Positions 44,187 through 52,304 of a stretch of DNA of 64,000 nt are shown here, piece after piece (the first letter of the stretch is position 1; each line of letters opens with the position of its first letter). The position numbers and the translations under genes are program-made. Below the pieces are notes generated by a model that made no database searches, had not been told where the DNA came from, and worked only from the letters and a program-made list of their open reading frames with translations. Origin of the DNA: an uncultured Bacteroidales bacterium (GTDB lineage Bacteria > Bacteroidota > Bacteroidia > Bacteroidales > FEN-979); NCBI GenBank assembly GCA_903877385.1, contig CAIRDP010000063.1, positions 124,001-188,000 of the forward strand. Reading direction: 5' to 3'.

Positions 44187-44873
44187 ATGTTAAAAAATGA
44201 TATAGTTGATCTATACAGGGATGTGAAATCGTTTTATTTTTTCACAATTCATTGGATAAGGAATAACCCATTCATTGCATTATCAGTTCTTATTATTTAC
44301 CTATTTCTTTTCTTAATTGATCCGTTTATCAGATCCTGGTTTTCAGGGGTGCACAACAATTTTTCAGACACTTTTTTTTACATTGGTCATTTCTACGGCC
44401 AGAGTTATCTTACATTTTTTGTTATTTTGTTCTTGTACTCTTCCGGCCTACTTTTAAAAAATGAACGCTTCCGTAAAACAGGTTGGATATTCTTCGAAGC
44501 ATATGCTGTTTCGGGCATTATTGTAACTGTGCTGAAGTCGATTTTTGGCCGATGGAGACCCTATACAGAACATGGGAATCTCTCCTTTATTATGTTCAAT
44601 TTTAGCTCGAATGATCATCTTTCACTTCCTTCCGGCGATGTTGCCGTTGCATTTGCTTTCTCAGCCGTCATGGCAAGTTTTGTAGACAATAAAGTATGGA
44701 AAGTGTTTTGTTTCCTGCTTGCTGGTCTTACTGCACTCGCACGCATTTATCATGATCAGCACTGGCTGACTGATGTTATACTGTCGGCTGTTATCTCAGT
44801 CTCATTTGGGATTCACCTTGTTAAAGAAAATCATCATACCCTTTCAAATGGCTTTTCACAGCATAATAAATGA
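44187..44873 (+). CDS. PAP2 phosphatase-like membrane protein with altered active site
   Basis: 228 residues, about six membrane helices. Motif 1 LKSIFGRWRPY is intact. Motif 2 is PSGD where the family has PSGH, so the general-acid His is Asp (codon GAT). Motif 3 is LARIYHDQHWLTDV (Arg, His and Asp kept; first Ser is Ala). Family members dephosphorylate lipid phosphates or undecaprenyl pyrophosphate at the outer face of the inner membrane; activity here is doubtful. Confidence 0.85.
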   Translation: MLKNDIVDLYRDVKSFYFFTIHWIRNNPFIALSVLIIYLFLFLIDPFIRSWFSGVHNNFSDTFFYIGHFYGQSYLTFFVILFLYSSGLLLKNERFRKTGWIFFEAYAVSGIIVTVLKSIFGRWRPYTEHGNLSFIMFNFSSNDHLSLPSGDVAVAFAFSAVMASFVDNKVWKVFCFLLAGLTALARIYHDQHWLTDVILSAVISVSFGIHLVKENHHTLSNGFSQHNK

Positions 44874-45134
44874 AATTGTAACAGACAACGTCCGGAACAA
44901 AACGCTTGAATCTATTACCTTTTATGAAGATTTGGGCACTGGCTATTTGAAAGGCAGTTAGAAAATGCGATTTTCCTTATAGCAGAAAGGAAAGATGATG
45001 GTAGCCGTACCTGTAAAATACTTGAGGGCGTCCCTTTACAAACTAGTTATAGTGAGGATTTGTATAATGAGATATTCTTGATCTGTTGATCGTTTACAGG
45101 TTTCATTAAGTTAAAAGTAATAATCAATGGTATG

Positions 45135-45185
45135 GACCCCGGGGCAGAGCCCCGGCCCCCAATTCCGCGGCAAACCGCGAGGAAT
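45135..45185. repeat. REP-like palindromic repeat, copy inside the element
   Basis: In the gene-free stretch 44874-45219: hairpin CCGGGGC-AGA-GCCCCGG (45139-45155) followed by CCCCAATTCCGCGG and CGCGG-CAAA-CCGCG (45166-45179). The segment 45150-45182 recurs, inverted and with about four differences, in the host at 56008-56039. The rest of the gap shows nothing. Confidence 0.75.
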
Positions 45186-45219
45186 ATACCGGGAAGTATT
45201 ATAAAAACAATTGTAATCA

Positions 45220-45825
45220 ATGCCACAGCTAATTATTTTTCGTCATGGTCAATCCATTTGGAATCTTGAAAACAGATTTACAGGATGGACTGATGTTGGT
45301 CTTACTGAACAAGGCATAGAAGAAGCTAAAGAAGCCGGCGAAAAGCTTAAAGGGTTCAAATTGCATAAAGGCTATGCTTCGGCTCTTAAAAGGACACAGG
45401 AATCTCTTTTAATAGCCTTAAAAGTATGTGGACAAGAGAATATTCCTGTTGTTTTTAGTAAAGCATTGAATGAACGGAATTATGGTGATTTACAAGGATT
45501 AAACAAGGCCGAAACAGCTAAAAAATTTGGTCGTGAACTTGTAAATAAATGGAGACGAGGCTATGATATTGCACCACCACATGGTGAAAGTTTAAAAGAC
45601 ACCGTTGATCGTGTTATCCCATATTTTGAGCAAGTGATTAAACCTGATCTAAAAGAGAACAAGAATATTGTAACATCAACACATGGCAATACAATGAGGG
45701 CGTTAATTATGCATTTGGAAATAATTTCTCCTGAAGAAATAGTAAAACTGGAATTCAACACAGGTGAAATGCGATTATATGAGTTTGACAATCATGCGAA
45801 TGTACAAAAGATGGTTCAGTTATAA
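45220..45825 (+). CDS. gpmA: 2,3-bisphosphoglycerate-dependent phosphoglycerate mutase
   Basis: 201 residues. Catalytic RHGQSIWNLENRFTGWTD (phospho-His), SALKRTQES, LNERNYGDLQGLNKAE, PPHGESLKDTVDR, and STHGNTMRAL (second His). Interconverts 3- and 2-phosphoglycerate, one step before enolase. It is shorter than E. coli GpmA (about 250), as in many short Bacteroidota and Archaea forms. Together with eno it gives the element two consecutive glycolytic steps. Confidence 0.92.
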   Translation: MPQLIIFRHGQSIWNLENRFTGWTDVGLTEQGIEEAKEAGEKLKGFKLHKGYASALKRTQESLLIALKVCGQENIPVVFSKALNERNYGDLQGLNKAETAKKFGRELVNKWRRGYDIAPPHGESLKDTVDRVIPYFEQVIKPDLKENKNIVTSTHGNTMRALIMHLEIISPEEIVKLEFNTGEMRLYEFDNHANVQKMVQL

Positions 45826-45854
45826 ATGAACAATTTGTTTTTAAATCTATAACG

Positions 45855-46268
45855 ATGTGGTGGGTTTATGCGTTATTATCGGCTTTATTTGCAGCTATAA
45901 CTGCAATACTTGCCAAAGTGGGAATTAAAGGGATTAACTCCGATTTGGCTACTGCAATACGAACGGTATTTATTATACTTATTGCATGGGGTATTGTCCT
46001 TGCCCGAAAGGAGATATATGGTATAAATTTACTTTCTAAAACCAACTGGTTGTTTCTCGGATTGTCTGGTATCGCAACGGGCCTATCATGGATTTTCTAT
46101 TTCAAGGCTTTACAGTTGGGCAAAGTTTCGCAGGTTGCACCGGTAGATAAATTGAGTGTTGCTATTGCCATTATATTGTCAGCATTGCTATTGCATGAAG
46201 TCATTACGTGGAAGATTCTTTTAGGTTCAATCCTTATCATTGGCGGTTCTGTTCTTATAATTTTATAG
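45855..46268 (+). CDS. EamA-family half transporter
   Basis: 137 residues with about five membrane helices (ALLSALFAAITAILAKVGIK; LGLSGIATGLSWIFYFKAL; KVSQVAPVDKLSVAIAIILS; EVITWKILLGSILIIGGS). Single EamA domain, DMT superfamily; would dimerise. Follows gpmA by 29 bp. Substrate unknown. Confidence 0.9.
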   Translation: MWWVYALLSALFAAITAILAKVGIKGINSDLATAIRTVFIILIAWGIVLARKEIYGINLLSKTNWLFLGLSGIATGLSWIFYFKALQLGKVSQVAPVDKLSVAIAIILSALLLHEVITWKILLGSILIIGGSVLIIL

Positions 46269-46293
46269 GACATCAGGCAATTTAAGACAACCA

Positions 46294-47229
46294 TCAATCA
46301 AGCTGATAAACAAACATTACACCCATACCTGCATGGCTTATCGGTAGGACCTTTAATTTTTTTATGTGGTTATTCATTATCGTTCTTCCGATAGCAAAAC
46401 CCAATGCTGCACCTACAAATACATCTGAAAACCAGTGATCATTATTATACACCCTTGACGCTGCAGTTAGCCCTGCCAAAGTATAGCAAGCAATGGGGAC
46501 CCAAATGGTCTTCGAATAAGAAGTTGCAATCACCGTTGCCACTGCGAAAACAATAGTGGTATGTCCTGAAGGAAACGAACTGTCATCGAACGGTGCAAAT
46601 GGCCCAGCCCACAAATAAGGATTTGGAGGATCATTTATGTATGGCCGGTTACGGTGTGTAAGTTGTTTCAGTACCTGGGCTGTAATAAACCCGAACACAT
46701 AAGCTTCTGCACCCTTTAAGGCCGTGTAACGTGCTTTATCATCTTTCAGTATTGCACCCACTCCATAAAGAATTCCCAATGCAGGTATGGTATAGGTGCT
46801 GCCCCAAGGCTTTAATCCATAGGTTGATACAGAGCTTATAAAAGGGTTTTGATTCTTCTGGACTACTTGCTGAATCCTTATATCCTGTGTGTATAATAGA
46901 GCGGCCACAACAACCACACCTGAAGCAGCGATCCATTGATACTTGTTCCATCGGTAAGGTGAGATAAGGATATCTCGTCCATCAGTCAGCCATGATTTAA
47001 AATAGGCCTTGTCTGGTACAATTGAAAGTGTCCTTTCATCTTTAGGTATTGAGCTAAGTGGTTTTGCGGGTATCGAATCATCCTGTGCTAACGCTTTGAG
47101 CCGTTTGGCAGATATTGTATCAACCTGGGCCAGCGCATGGAATTGAAATATTAATATAAACCCTATGAGAACCAATAGATGATTTTTTCCCCAGGTAAGA
47201 AACGATGTTATATTCCGCGGAAGGTTCAA
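46294..47229 (-). CDS. PAP2 family phosphatase (canonical motifs)
   Basis: 311 residues with a signal or N-terminal anchor (HLLVLIGFILIFQFHALAQ), a Pro/Ser/Lys linker, and a C-terminal PAP2 domain (about 130-300): KQLTHRNRPYINDPPNPYLW, FPSGHTTIVFAVATVIATSY and SRVYNNDHWFSDVFVGAALG, all catalytic residues present. Probably envelope lipid phosphatase. It is convergent with the EamA gene, so not in the riboswitch operon. The second PAP2 gene in the cargo. Confidence 0.92.
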   Translation of the reverse strand: MNLPRNITSFLTWGKNHLLVLIGFILIFQFHALAQVDTISAKRLKALAQDDSIPAKPLSSIPKDERTLSIVPDKAYFKSWLTDGRDILISPYRWNKYQWIAASGVVVVAALLYTQDIRIQQVVQKNQNPFISSVSTYGLKPWGSTYTIPALGILYGVGAILKDDKARYTALKGAEAYVFGFITAQVLKQLTHRNRPYINDPPNPYLWAGPFAPFDDSSFPSGHTTIVFAVATVIATSYSKTIWVPIACYTLAGLTAASRVYNNDHWFSDVFVGAALGFAIGRTIMNNHIKKLKVLPISHAGMGVMFVYQLD

Positions 47230-47471
47230 AGCATATAAACTTAAAATTTCGCTCTTATTGTGTAGATTTAATCAAGTAGGCTATGATAAATCCAAGACCA
47301 ACAATGATAGATTTAGCATTATCCCCAAAGTAAGTCCTTTAATCCCACTTTATGTTACATAACCTTCTAAATAAGTTACATTATTCACACCTTCTTTGAT
47401 TTTCATTACAATTTGTTAAATGCCCGTTGGCAAATGCTTTTTCTTTCACTTGATGAATCTGCTAACAGCAT

Positions 47472-47639
47472 TAAATGCAAATCTTACGCAAGCTAGCTTC
47501 ATAAATTTTAATTCTCAAGGCCAGGCCCTTCGGGTGCCGTCATTTTTTTGACACTTCTATTTTTTTTAAGTAAAAAAATGACCGGCAGCCTTGCGTATTA
47601 AAATTTACTCCGCTGTTTGTTGCCTAAGATTTGCATTTA
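47472..47639. repeat. 168-bp element with perfect 15-bp terminal inverted repeats
   Basis: TAAATGCAAATCTTA (47472-47486) and its exact complement (47625-47639) enclose a stretch with an internal hairpin: TGCCG-TCATTTTTTT at 47535-47549 against AAAAAAATGA-CCGGCA at 47572-47587. No ORF inside. It looks like a MITE or a large structured element. 47230-47471 shows nothing else. Confidence 0.6.
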
Positions 47640-47681
47640 TAGCAAGTTACATTTACAAACCAATTAAAAGCGGAGGTTATT

Positions 47682-47891
47682 ATGTATCCAACAAATCATC
47701 AATCAGTAACACTGGCAAACGAACTAAACCAGGCACCATCAGCATTACCAATTGCATCCCATTCAGCTGTTAAGCTCAGTCTGTATGCTCCAAGTGGTAA
47801 GGTTAACGCTACCTTCACCTTTTCATCAATCGTTGAGCTACGGCATTTTATTGAGCTTAATCAGCCGCCCAGGTATCAGGTATGGGGTTAA
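47682..47891 (+). CDS. Small hypothetical protein
   Basis: 69 residues; AGCGGAGG 6-7 bp before the ATG is one of the few good Shine-Dalgarno sequences here. Beta-rich with Val/Ser/Thr (VKLSLYAPSGKVNATFTFSS) and no membrane segment. Followed by a clear terminator, so it is an independent unit. I do not recognise the family. Confidence 0.7.
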   Translation: MYPTNHQSVTLANELNQAPSALPIASHSAVKLSLYAPSGKVNATFTFSSIVELRHFIELNQPPRYQVWG

Positions 47892-47905
47892 CCAATGTGT
47901 CAGTC

Positions 47906-47937
47906 AAACTCCGGGGCTTTTGCTCCGGAGTTTTTTT
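47906..47937 (+). terminator. Rho-independent terminator
   Basis: AAACTCCGG (47906-47914) pairs with CCGGAGTTT (47925-47933), inner GGC/GCT loop, and a T7 run. Confidence 0.85.
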
Positions 47938-48051
47938 AGTGGCTAAAGACTCATTTGAATTTTACCTGTTAACATGATCTTTTATAGATTTCCGAGATCT
48001 TTGTACCTTAGAGGTCATTACTCATTCAAAACATTTACAAAAATACATCAT

Positions 48052-48858
48052 ATGTCAGATTTAAAATGGAAAGAAGCTATTGCAAAAGTTCTTGAAGAAG
48101 AGAAAAAAGCTCTTCATTATACTGATATTGCGGAACTTATAGCCGAAAGAGGGTATAGAAAATCCTTGGGTGCTACTCCTCAGGATACTGTGAGTGCTAA
48201 TTTGACAACTGATATAAATACGAACAAGGAGAAATCAATTTTTGCTAAAGTTGATAGAGGGATTTATATTTCACGAAAATTTCTTGATGACCGCTCCCAG
48301 CTTCTGACTGATGAACCTGAGGTTGAGGTGCAACCCGCATCTACACAGATAACAACTAAAGAACGGTTTAAAATAATAAATGCGTATGGAATATATTGGA
48401 ATAGAAATCTTGTTTACTGGAAAACAATTCCTGACTTATTAGGCATTCAACAGATTGGTGCTTCAGAAGTAAATTTTAAAGACCAGATTGGTATTTACTT
48501 GTTACATGATAGTAGAGAAACCATTTATGTTGGACAAGCTATTGATCAGCCACTTGGTCAGAGATTAAAAAATCATACCTCAGACAGACTTGGTGGTCGT
48601 TGGGATAGATTTTCCTGGTTTGGTTTTTATCCGGTTAATGAAAACGGCAAATTGCATATTGATATAAAGATTGAAAATATTCGTGTTCAAAATTTTGGGG
48701 ATATTTTAGAGGCAATTTTAATTGAAAGCATTGAACCAAGGCAAAATAGGAAACAAGGAAATTTATTCTTTGGCCTTGAATATTTGCAGCAAGAAGCTCC
48801 AGAAATAAAGAAGAAATTGAAAGAACAACTTATTCGAGAATTAACGGACAAACTTTAG
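48052..48858 (+). CDS. HARE-HTH plus GIY-YIG nuclease
   Basis: 268 residues. I chose ATG 48052 (MSDLKWKEAIAK) because the HARE-HTH domain starts there; an upstream in-frame ATG at 47974 gives only a non-conserved extension. HARE-HTH (HB1/ASXL, residues 1-75: EEKKALHYTDIAELIAERGY) is linked to restriction and modified-DNA systems. The C-terminal half has IGIYLLHDSRETIYVGQAID and RLKNHTSD, the GIY-YIG nuclease pattern (GIY, YVG, conserved Arg). Possible restriction or defence nuclease placed at the attR end. Confidence 0.8.
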   Translation: MSDLKWKEAIAKVLEEEKKALHYTDIAELIAERGYRKSLGATPQDTVSANLTTDINTNKEKSIFAKVDRGIYISRKFLDDRSQLLTDEPEVEVQPASTQITTKERFKIINAYGIYWNRNLVYWKTIPDLLGIQQIGASEVNFKDQIGIYLLHDSRETIYVGQAIDQPLGQRLKNHTSDRLGGRWDRFSWFGFYPVNENGKLHIDIKIENIRVQNFGDILEAILIESIEPRQNRKQGNLFFGLEYLQQEAPEIKKKLKEQLIRELTDKL

Positions 48859-48995
48859 GATAATCAGGATAGAATAAATATATCCATCTCATAATAGTTG
48901 ATAAAAGGGTTCAAAAATCATTAAATAATATTTGCAATTTCTCTGGAAAGCATAGTATCTTAGCATAGAAGAAGAAATATTGTTCTTTGAGCAAA

Positions 48996-49030
48996 TCGGT
49001 GCATTATTCGGTGCACCTATTTTCTTTGAA
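48996..49030. repeat. Right integrase-arm sites
   Basis: CGGTGCATTATTCGGTGCACC (first part at 48997) and ATTTTCTTTGAA (49019-49030), the inverse of 18305-18316. Together with the left sites they outline attP arms. Confidence 0.65.
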
Positions 49031-49066
49031 AATATAAATCATTGATAATAAGCATAGTGGGGGATA

Positions 49067-49090
49067 GGTTCGAATCCCTGTCTCTCCGCA
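49067..49090 (+). repeat. attR core
   Basis: 24 bp identical to the tRNA-Ser(CGA) 3' end at 18201-18224, without the rest of the tRNA. Confidence 0.95.
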
Positions 49091-49102
49091 AACATCAAAA
49101 TT

Positions 49103-49123
49103 CGCCGCATTGCGGCGTTTTTT
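49103..49123 (+). terminator. Original tRNA-Ser(CGA) terminator, displaced by the insertion
   Basis: CGCCGC-ATT-GCGGCG then T6, 12 bp past attR. In an uninserted chromosome it would directly follow the tRNA. Confidence 0.75.
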
Positions 49124-49243
49124 GTTTACAACAACCCGAACGTTAACGATCCGGGCTGTCCTCCCTTCTTTGGTGCCGTAAGTACAGCAAAAAATCCCGT
49201 TGAGGCAGGTTTCGTACATTTACCAACTGATTATTCAACCCGA

Positions 49244-49756
49244 ATGCTGAAAAAAGTTTCCATATTGACTTTTATCCTTCTGTTAACTTTTACCTTGTTT
49301 TCACAGGTAAAAGAACGAAAGTCAATCAATAAGGTGCCTGAAAAAGCACCTCAGGCTGTCGACAGGCAGGCGCTGGTTGCCTATGCAAAACAATACCTCG
49401 GAACACCTTACCTTAATTCAAGCATGGATCCGAAAAAGGGCTTTGACTGTTCGGGGTATGTGAGATTTGTATTCAGTCATTTCGGAATGGTACTACCACG
49501 TAGTTCCAGGGAATATAAAACATTGGGAAAATCTTTGAACCCTGATGAGTTCAAAATAGGTGACGTACTTGTTTTTTACGGGTATAAAGACCGGAAACAA
49601 ATTGGTCACGTAGGAATAATCTGTGAGGCAAACGGAATGGAATCCAGGTTCATTCATGCTTCCTCCGGCAAGGCGATGAGCGTAACTATCGGCGAACTCG
49701 GCTCAAAAGGATATAAAAAACGGTTCTATAAATGCATCGATGTGATCAAAAAGTAA
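49244..49756 (+). CDS. NlpC/P60 peptidoglycan endopeptidase
   Basis: 170 residues. Signal peptide (LTFILLLTFTLFSQ), then the NlpC/P60 domain: GFDCSGYVRFVFSHFGM (catalytic Cys), KIGDVLVFYG, QIGHVGIICE (catalytic His), and FIHAS. Hydrolyses peptide bonds in the cell wall. Convergent with the L,D-transpeptidase (14-bp gap). Confidence 0.93.
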   Translation: MLKKVSILTFILLLTFTLFSQVKERKSINKVPEKAPQAVDRQALVAYAKQYLGTPYLNSSMDPKKGFDCSGYVRFVFSHFGMVLPRSSREYKTLGKSLNPDEFKIGDVLVFYGYKDRKQIGHVGIICEANGMESRFIHASSGKAMSVTIGELGSKGYKKRFYKCIDVIKK

Positions 49757-49770
49757 CAGAGCTGTTGCTG

Positions 49771-51369
49771 TCATTCTCCGACCAGTAACTCAGCCAACAG
49801 CTCATCTCTTTCATAAATATCATCATAAAAGTTGAGTTCTCCCCTGGGATCTACCCAGGCAGTGAGGTAAGCTATATACACAGGGATTTTATTTTTTAAA
49901 GAATAGCTTGTCTCTTTTCCCGCTTGCATGGAAGCATCGATTTTTGCCGGGGTCCAGTTGGGGTCACCCCTTAAAATCTCAATCGCAAAATCCCTCGGTT
50001 TCCCCACACGGATGCAGCCGTGGCTGAATGCCCTGCTTTCCTTTTCAAAAAGGCTTTTGGCAGGTGTATCGTGCATATAAATGTCATTGGAATTTGGAAA
50101 GATGAACTTGACAAGCCCAAGGGAATTATTCTTCCCCGGTTTCTGCCGTACCTGCCCCTTATTCCATTCCATATTGTGCTTTTCCAGATAATTTTTATTT
50201 TTTTTCATTCCTGGCCTGACCTCTTTATCAATAATGCTTTTCGGCAGATTCCAGTATGGGCTGAAAACTATATAGCTCAGCATCCCCGTAAAAATTACCG
50301 TCTTCGTTGTGTTCCTGCCTACCACCACCGGCGATTCCAAAACATTTTTCCCGTTACGGATCATATTCAGCCTGAAGGCGGGAATATTAACCACGATATA
50401 CTCTCTGGCTTTTGCAAATTCCGGGGATATCCACCGGCATCGTTCCATATTTACGATGATCTGTTTGATTCGTTCTCCAACAGGGACATTCATTGACTTT
50501 ATATGTTCGGGGCGTATATACATATCCTGGATCTTCCCGTTATGAAGCTGGTACTCCGTTACGGCTATAAGGAGTTCAGGATCATATTTGTTGCTTTTGC
50601 TGTTGTGTTTCAGCTCTCCTGTAATAAAAAGCCTCTCTCTTACCTGTCCTATGGCTGTTGCCGAGTCGCCCGGCTTATATGATTTGTTCCCGGGATCAGG
50701 GTCAATGGGTTTCCATCCTCCTTTTTTCTCGATTTCATGGTACTTTTGCAGAGCATCCCTAAGCTTGTAGTACTGGCTGAATAAAACACTGTCGTCGCGG
50801 TTGATTAGTGTTGGATCAGCTATGACTGAATCCAGTAAGGCGTTATAAGAAACCTGTTTGCGGGGAAGAAGCCAGCCCATGGCCGTGGTAGTGGAATCAT
50901 CCAGCCCTTTATAAACATTGCCTGCATAAAAAAGGTAAAGGTTGGTCAGCATCAGTTCTGTTTCAATGGGTGAAAGGGAATTTCCCACCTCATTATCGAA
51001 CACACCGTCAATTTTTTCATCATATGCAAACCTGGATGAAACCCCCTCTGCTTCAAGGTCTCTGACTTTGTCATACAGATTTTGGCCGAACTCTACAACC
51101 CCATGTTTGTCAAACCAGATCTGGTTGAACCTGTGTTGCCTGTAAACTAAGAAAACCGTATTCTTGTATTTGTCCAGTTTGGGAAAGTTACAGTAAAAGG
51201 TGATCAGCAGGTTGCTGTCGAAAGGCATGTGACTATGCTGGTTGATAGCACCGTGCAGCTCGATGTCGCTGCCTTTTGCTGATTTTCTCTTCCAGGAAGA
51301 CCTGCAGGAGTTGCCGGCAATTACAAGGCAAAATCCAATGGCAATCAATGGGATGTACTTCTTTCTCAT
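49771..51369 (-). CDS. L,D-transpeptidase (YcbB/LdtD-like), lipoprotein
   Basis: 532 residues from ATG 51369 (chosen over 51411 because MRKKYIPLIAIGFCLVIAGNSC is a lipoprotein signal). YkuD domain in the last third: YIVVNIPAFRLN, IYMHDTPAKSLFEKE and the catalytic SHGCIRVGKP (Cys, His). A long N-terminal scaffold (about 60-300) is followed by the catalytic domain. It makes 3-3 cross-links or attaches proteins to peptidoglycan in the periplasm. Confidence 0.92.
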   Translation of the reverse strand: MRKKYIPLIAIGFCLVIAGNSCRSSWKRKSAKGSDIELHGAINQHSHMPFDSNLLITFYCNFPKLDKYKNTVFLVYRQHRFNQIWFDKHGVVEFGQNLYDKVRDLEAEGVSSRFAYDEKIDGVFDNEVGNSLSPIETELMLTNLYLFYAGNVYKGLDDSTTTAMGWLLPRKQVSYNALLDSVIADPTLINRDDSVLFSQYYKLRDALQKYHEIEKKGGWKPIDPDPGNKSYKPGDSATAIGQVRERLFITGELKHNSKSNKYDPELLIAVTEYQLHNGKIQDMYIRPEHIKSMNVPVGERIKQIIVNMERCRWISPEFAKAREYIVVNIPAFRLNMIRNGKNVLESPVVVGRNTTKTVIFTGMLSYIVFSPYWNLPKSIIDKEVRPGMKKNKNYLEKHNMEWNKGQVRQKPGKNNSLGLVKFIFPNSNDIYMHDTPAKSLFEKESRAFSHGCIRVGKPRDFAIEILRGDPNWTPAKIDASMQAGKETSYSLKNKIPVYIAYLTAWVDPRGELNFYDDIYERDELLAELLVGE

Positions 51370-51439
51370 TATAGCAAAGTTCTTAAAATTTTCGGTAAAG
51401 CAAATGTACACCCAATGCCATCCACATGAAAATAGCTAC

Positions 51440-51709
51440 TCAGCCAAGGTTCAGGCGCTTCTTCTTTACTTCAAAAAAATTCCTCTCTCTGACTTTATGG
51501 CTCTGTGACGATCTCTTCTGGTATGTATTCCTGATTTCCTCCCTGGTCATATTCATGACGAAACCAGGAAATAACCTGTAATCAGAGATAAACCTCCATG
51601 TTTCCCCGCATTCAGGGAAGTCACCGTTCAATGGGTGTCCGCAAAGAAAACAAAATTTCTCATTACCTGCTGCTGACGTACCGCATTTTGGACATTTAAA
51701 AGCGTTCAT
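51440..51709 (-). CDS. Zinc-ribbon protein
   Basis: 89 residues: an N-terminal zinc ribbon (FKCPKCGTS ... KFCFLCGHPL, CxxC-CxxC) and a basic C-terminus (RNTYQKRSSQSHKVRERNFF). Starts 340 bp upstream of the L,D-transpeptidase start on the same strand. Function unknown. Confidence 0.8.
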   Translation of the reverse strand: MNAFKCPKCGTSAAGNEKFCFLCGHPLNGDFPECGETWRFISDYRLFPGFVMNMTREEIRNTYQKRSSQSHKVRERNFFEVKKKRLNLG

Positions 51710-52304
51710 TTATCTGTTTGTTAAAAATGTGAATATCATTCATTAAATCAATAAATAAATAATTGTATCAGACAAAACGAAACGAAATTTGCTGATAAAT
51801 CATGCTTCCGTTTATTTCATCGGGGAGTATGTCCATGCTGGAATCAAGCTGAACACTTGTCCAAGGAAGAACACCTTGCAAAGAGTGGGCCGTAAATAAG
51901 TGAAACCTGAAATCTTACGATCTCTTAAGGCTATCTGTCTGAAAATGAAAGAAAAAAATAGTTTTCAATTTATAGAAGGTTGACCACTTAAGAACCCGGA
52001 TTGCATTTAGTGCAAATTTTTCAGGATTATCACGTACATACGCGATAATGCATAGAGATAAACTGCAGACATTCCTTATCTTTTCCTGGAAAACCATACT
52101 TGGGAAATGAAATATGTATTTAATCACTCATATTCAGCTAAATAGCTTGCTTGACATACGTATCGTTCAATGGCGGTTTTTTGTGGTCCGTTTTTTGCAT
52201 TAATGTTGAGCCTGGAAATAGCCCATTGTTTTTCAGGCGAGAATGGATTATTGCCTTTATATGTATTCTCGTCATACAAATTGATGTTAAAACAGGAGGT
52301 GGTT
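51710..52304. other. Intergenic stretch without recognised features
   Basis: About 590 bp, A/T-rich. Short frames exist on both strands (for example 51915-52127 minus) but none has a credible start signal or recognisable motif. The strong Shine-Dalgarno of the next gene lies at its right end. Confidence 0.5.

Larger units (their letters stand above)
18201..49090. mobile_element. Integrated phage-like element with fluoride-response cargo (about 30.9 kb)
   Basis: Bounded by a 24-bp direct repeat (18201-18224 in tRNA-Ser; 49067-49090 at the far end). Inside are an integrase next to the tRNA, polymerase-like and exonuclease genes, an R-M system, terminase, capsid, portal and lysis genes, and a riboswitch-controlled fluoride operon. 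Inward of each end lie matching integrase-arm repeats in inverted orientation. No tail tube, sheath or tape-measure gene is present, so it is either a very compact short-tailed phage or a capsid-forming satellite. I found no second att copy that would split it into two elements. Confidence 0.92.

Noticed and set aside
49004-49219. 71-residue minus-strand frame over attR
   Set aside because: Reads through tRNA-derived sequence and a terminator; not a gene.
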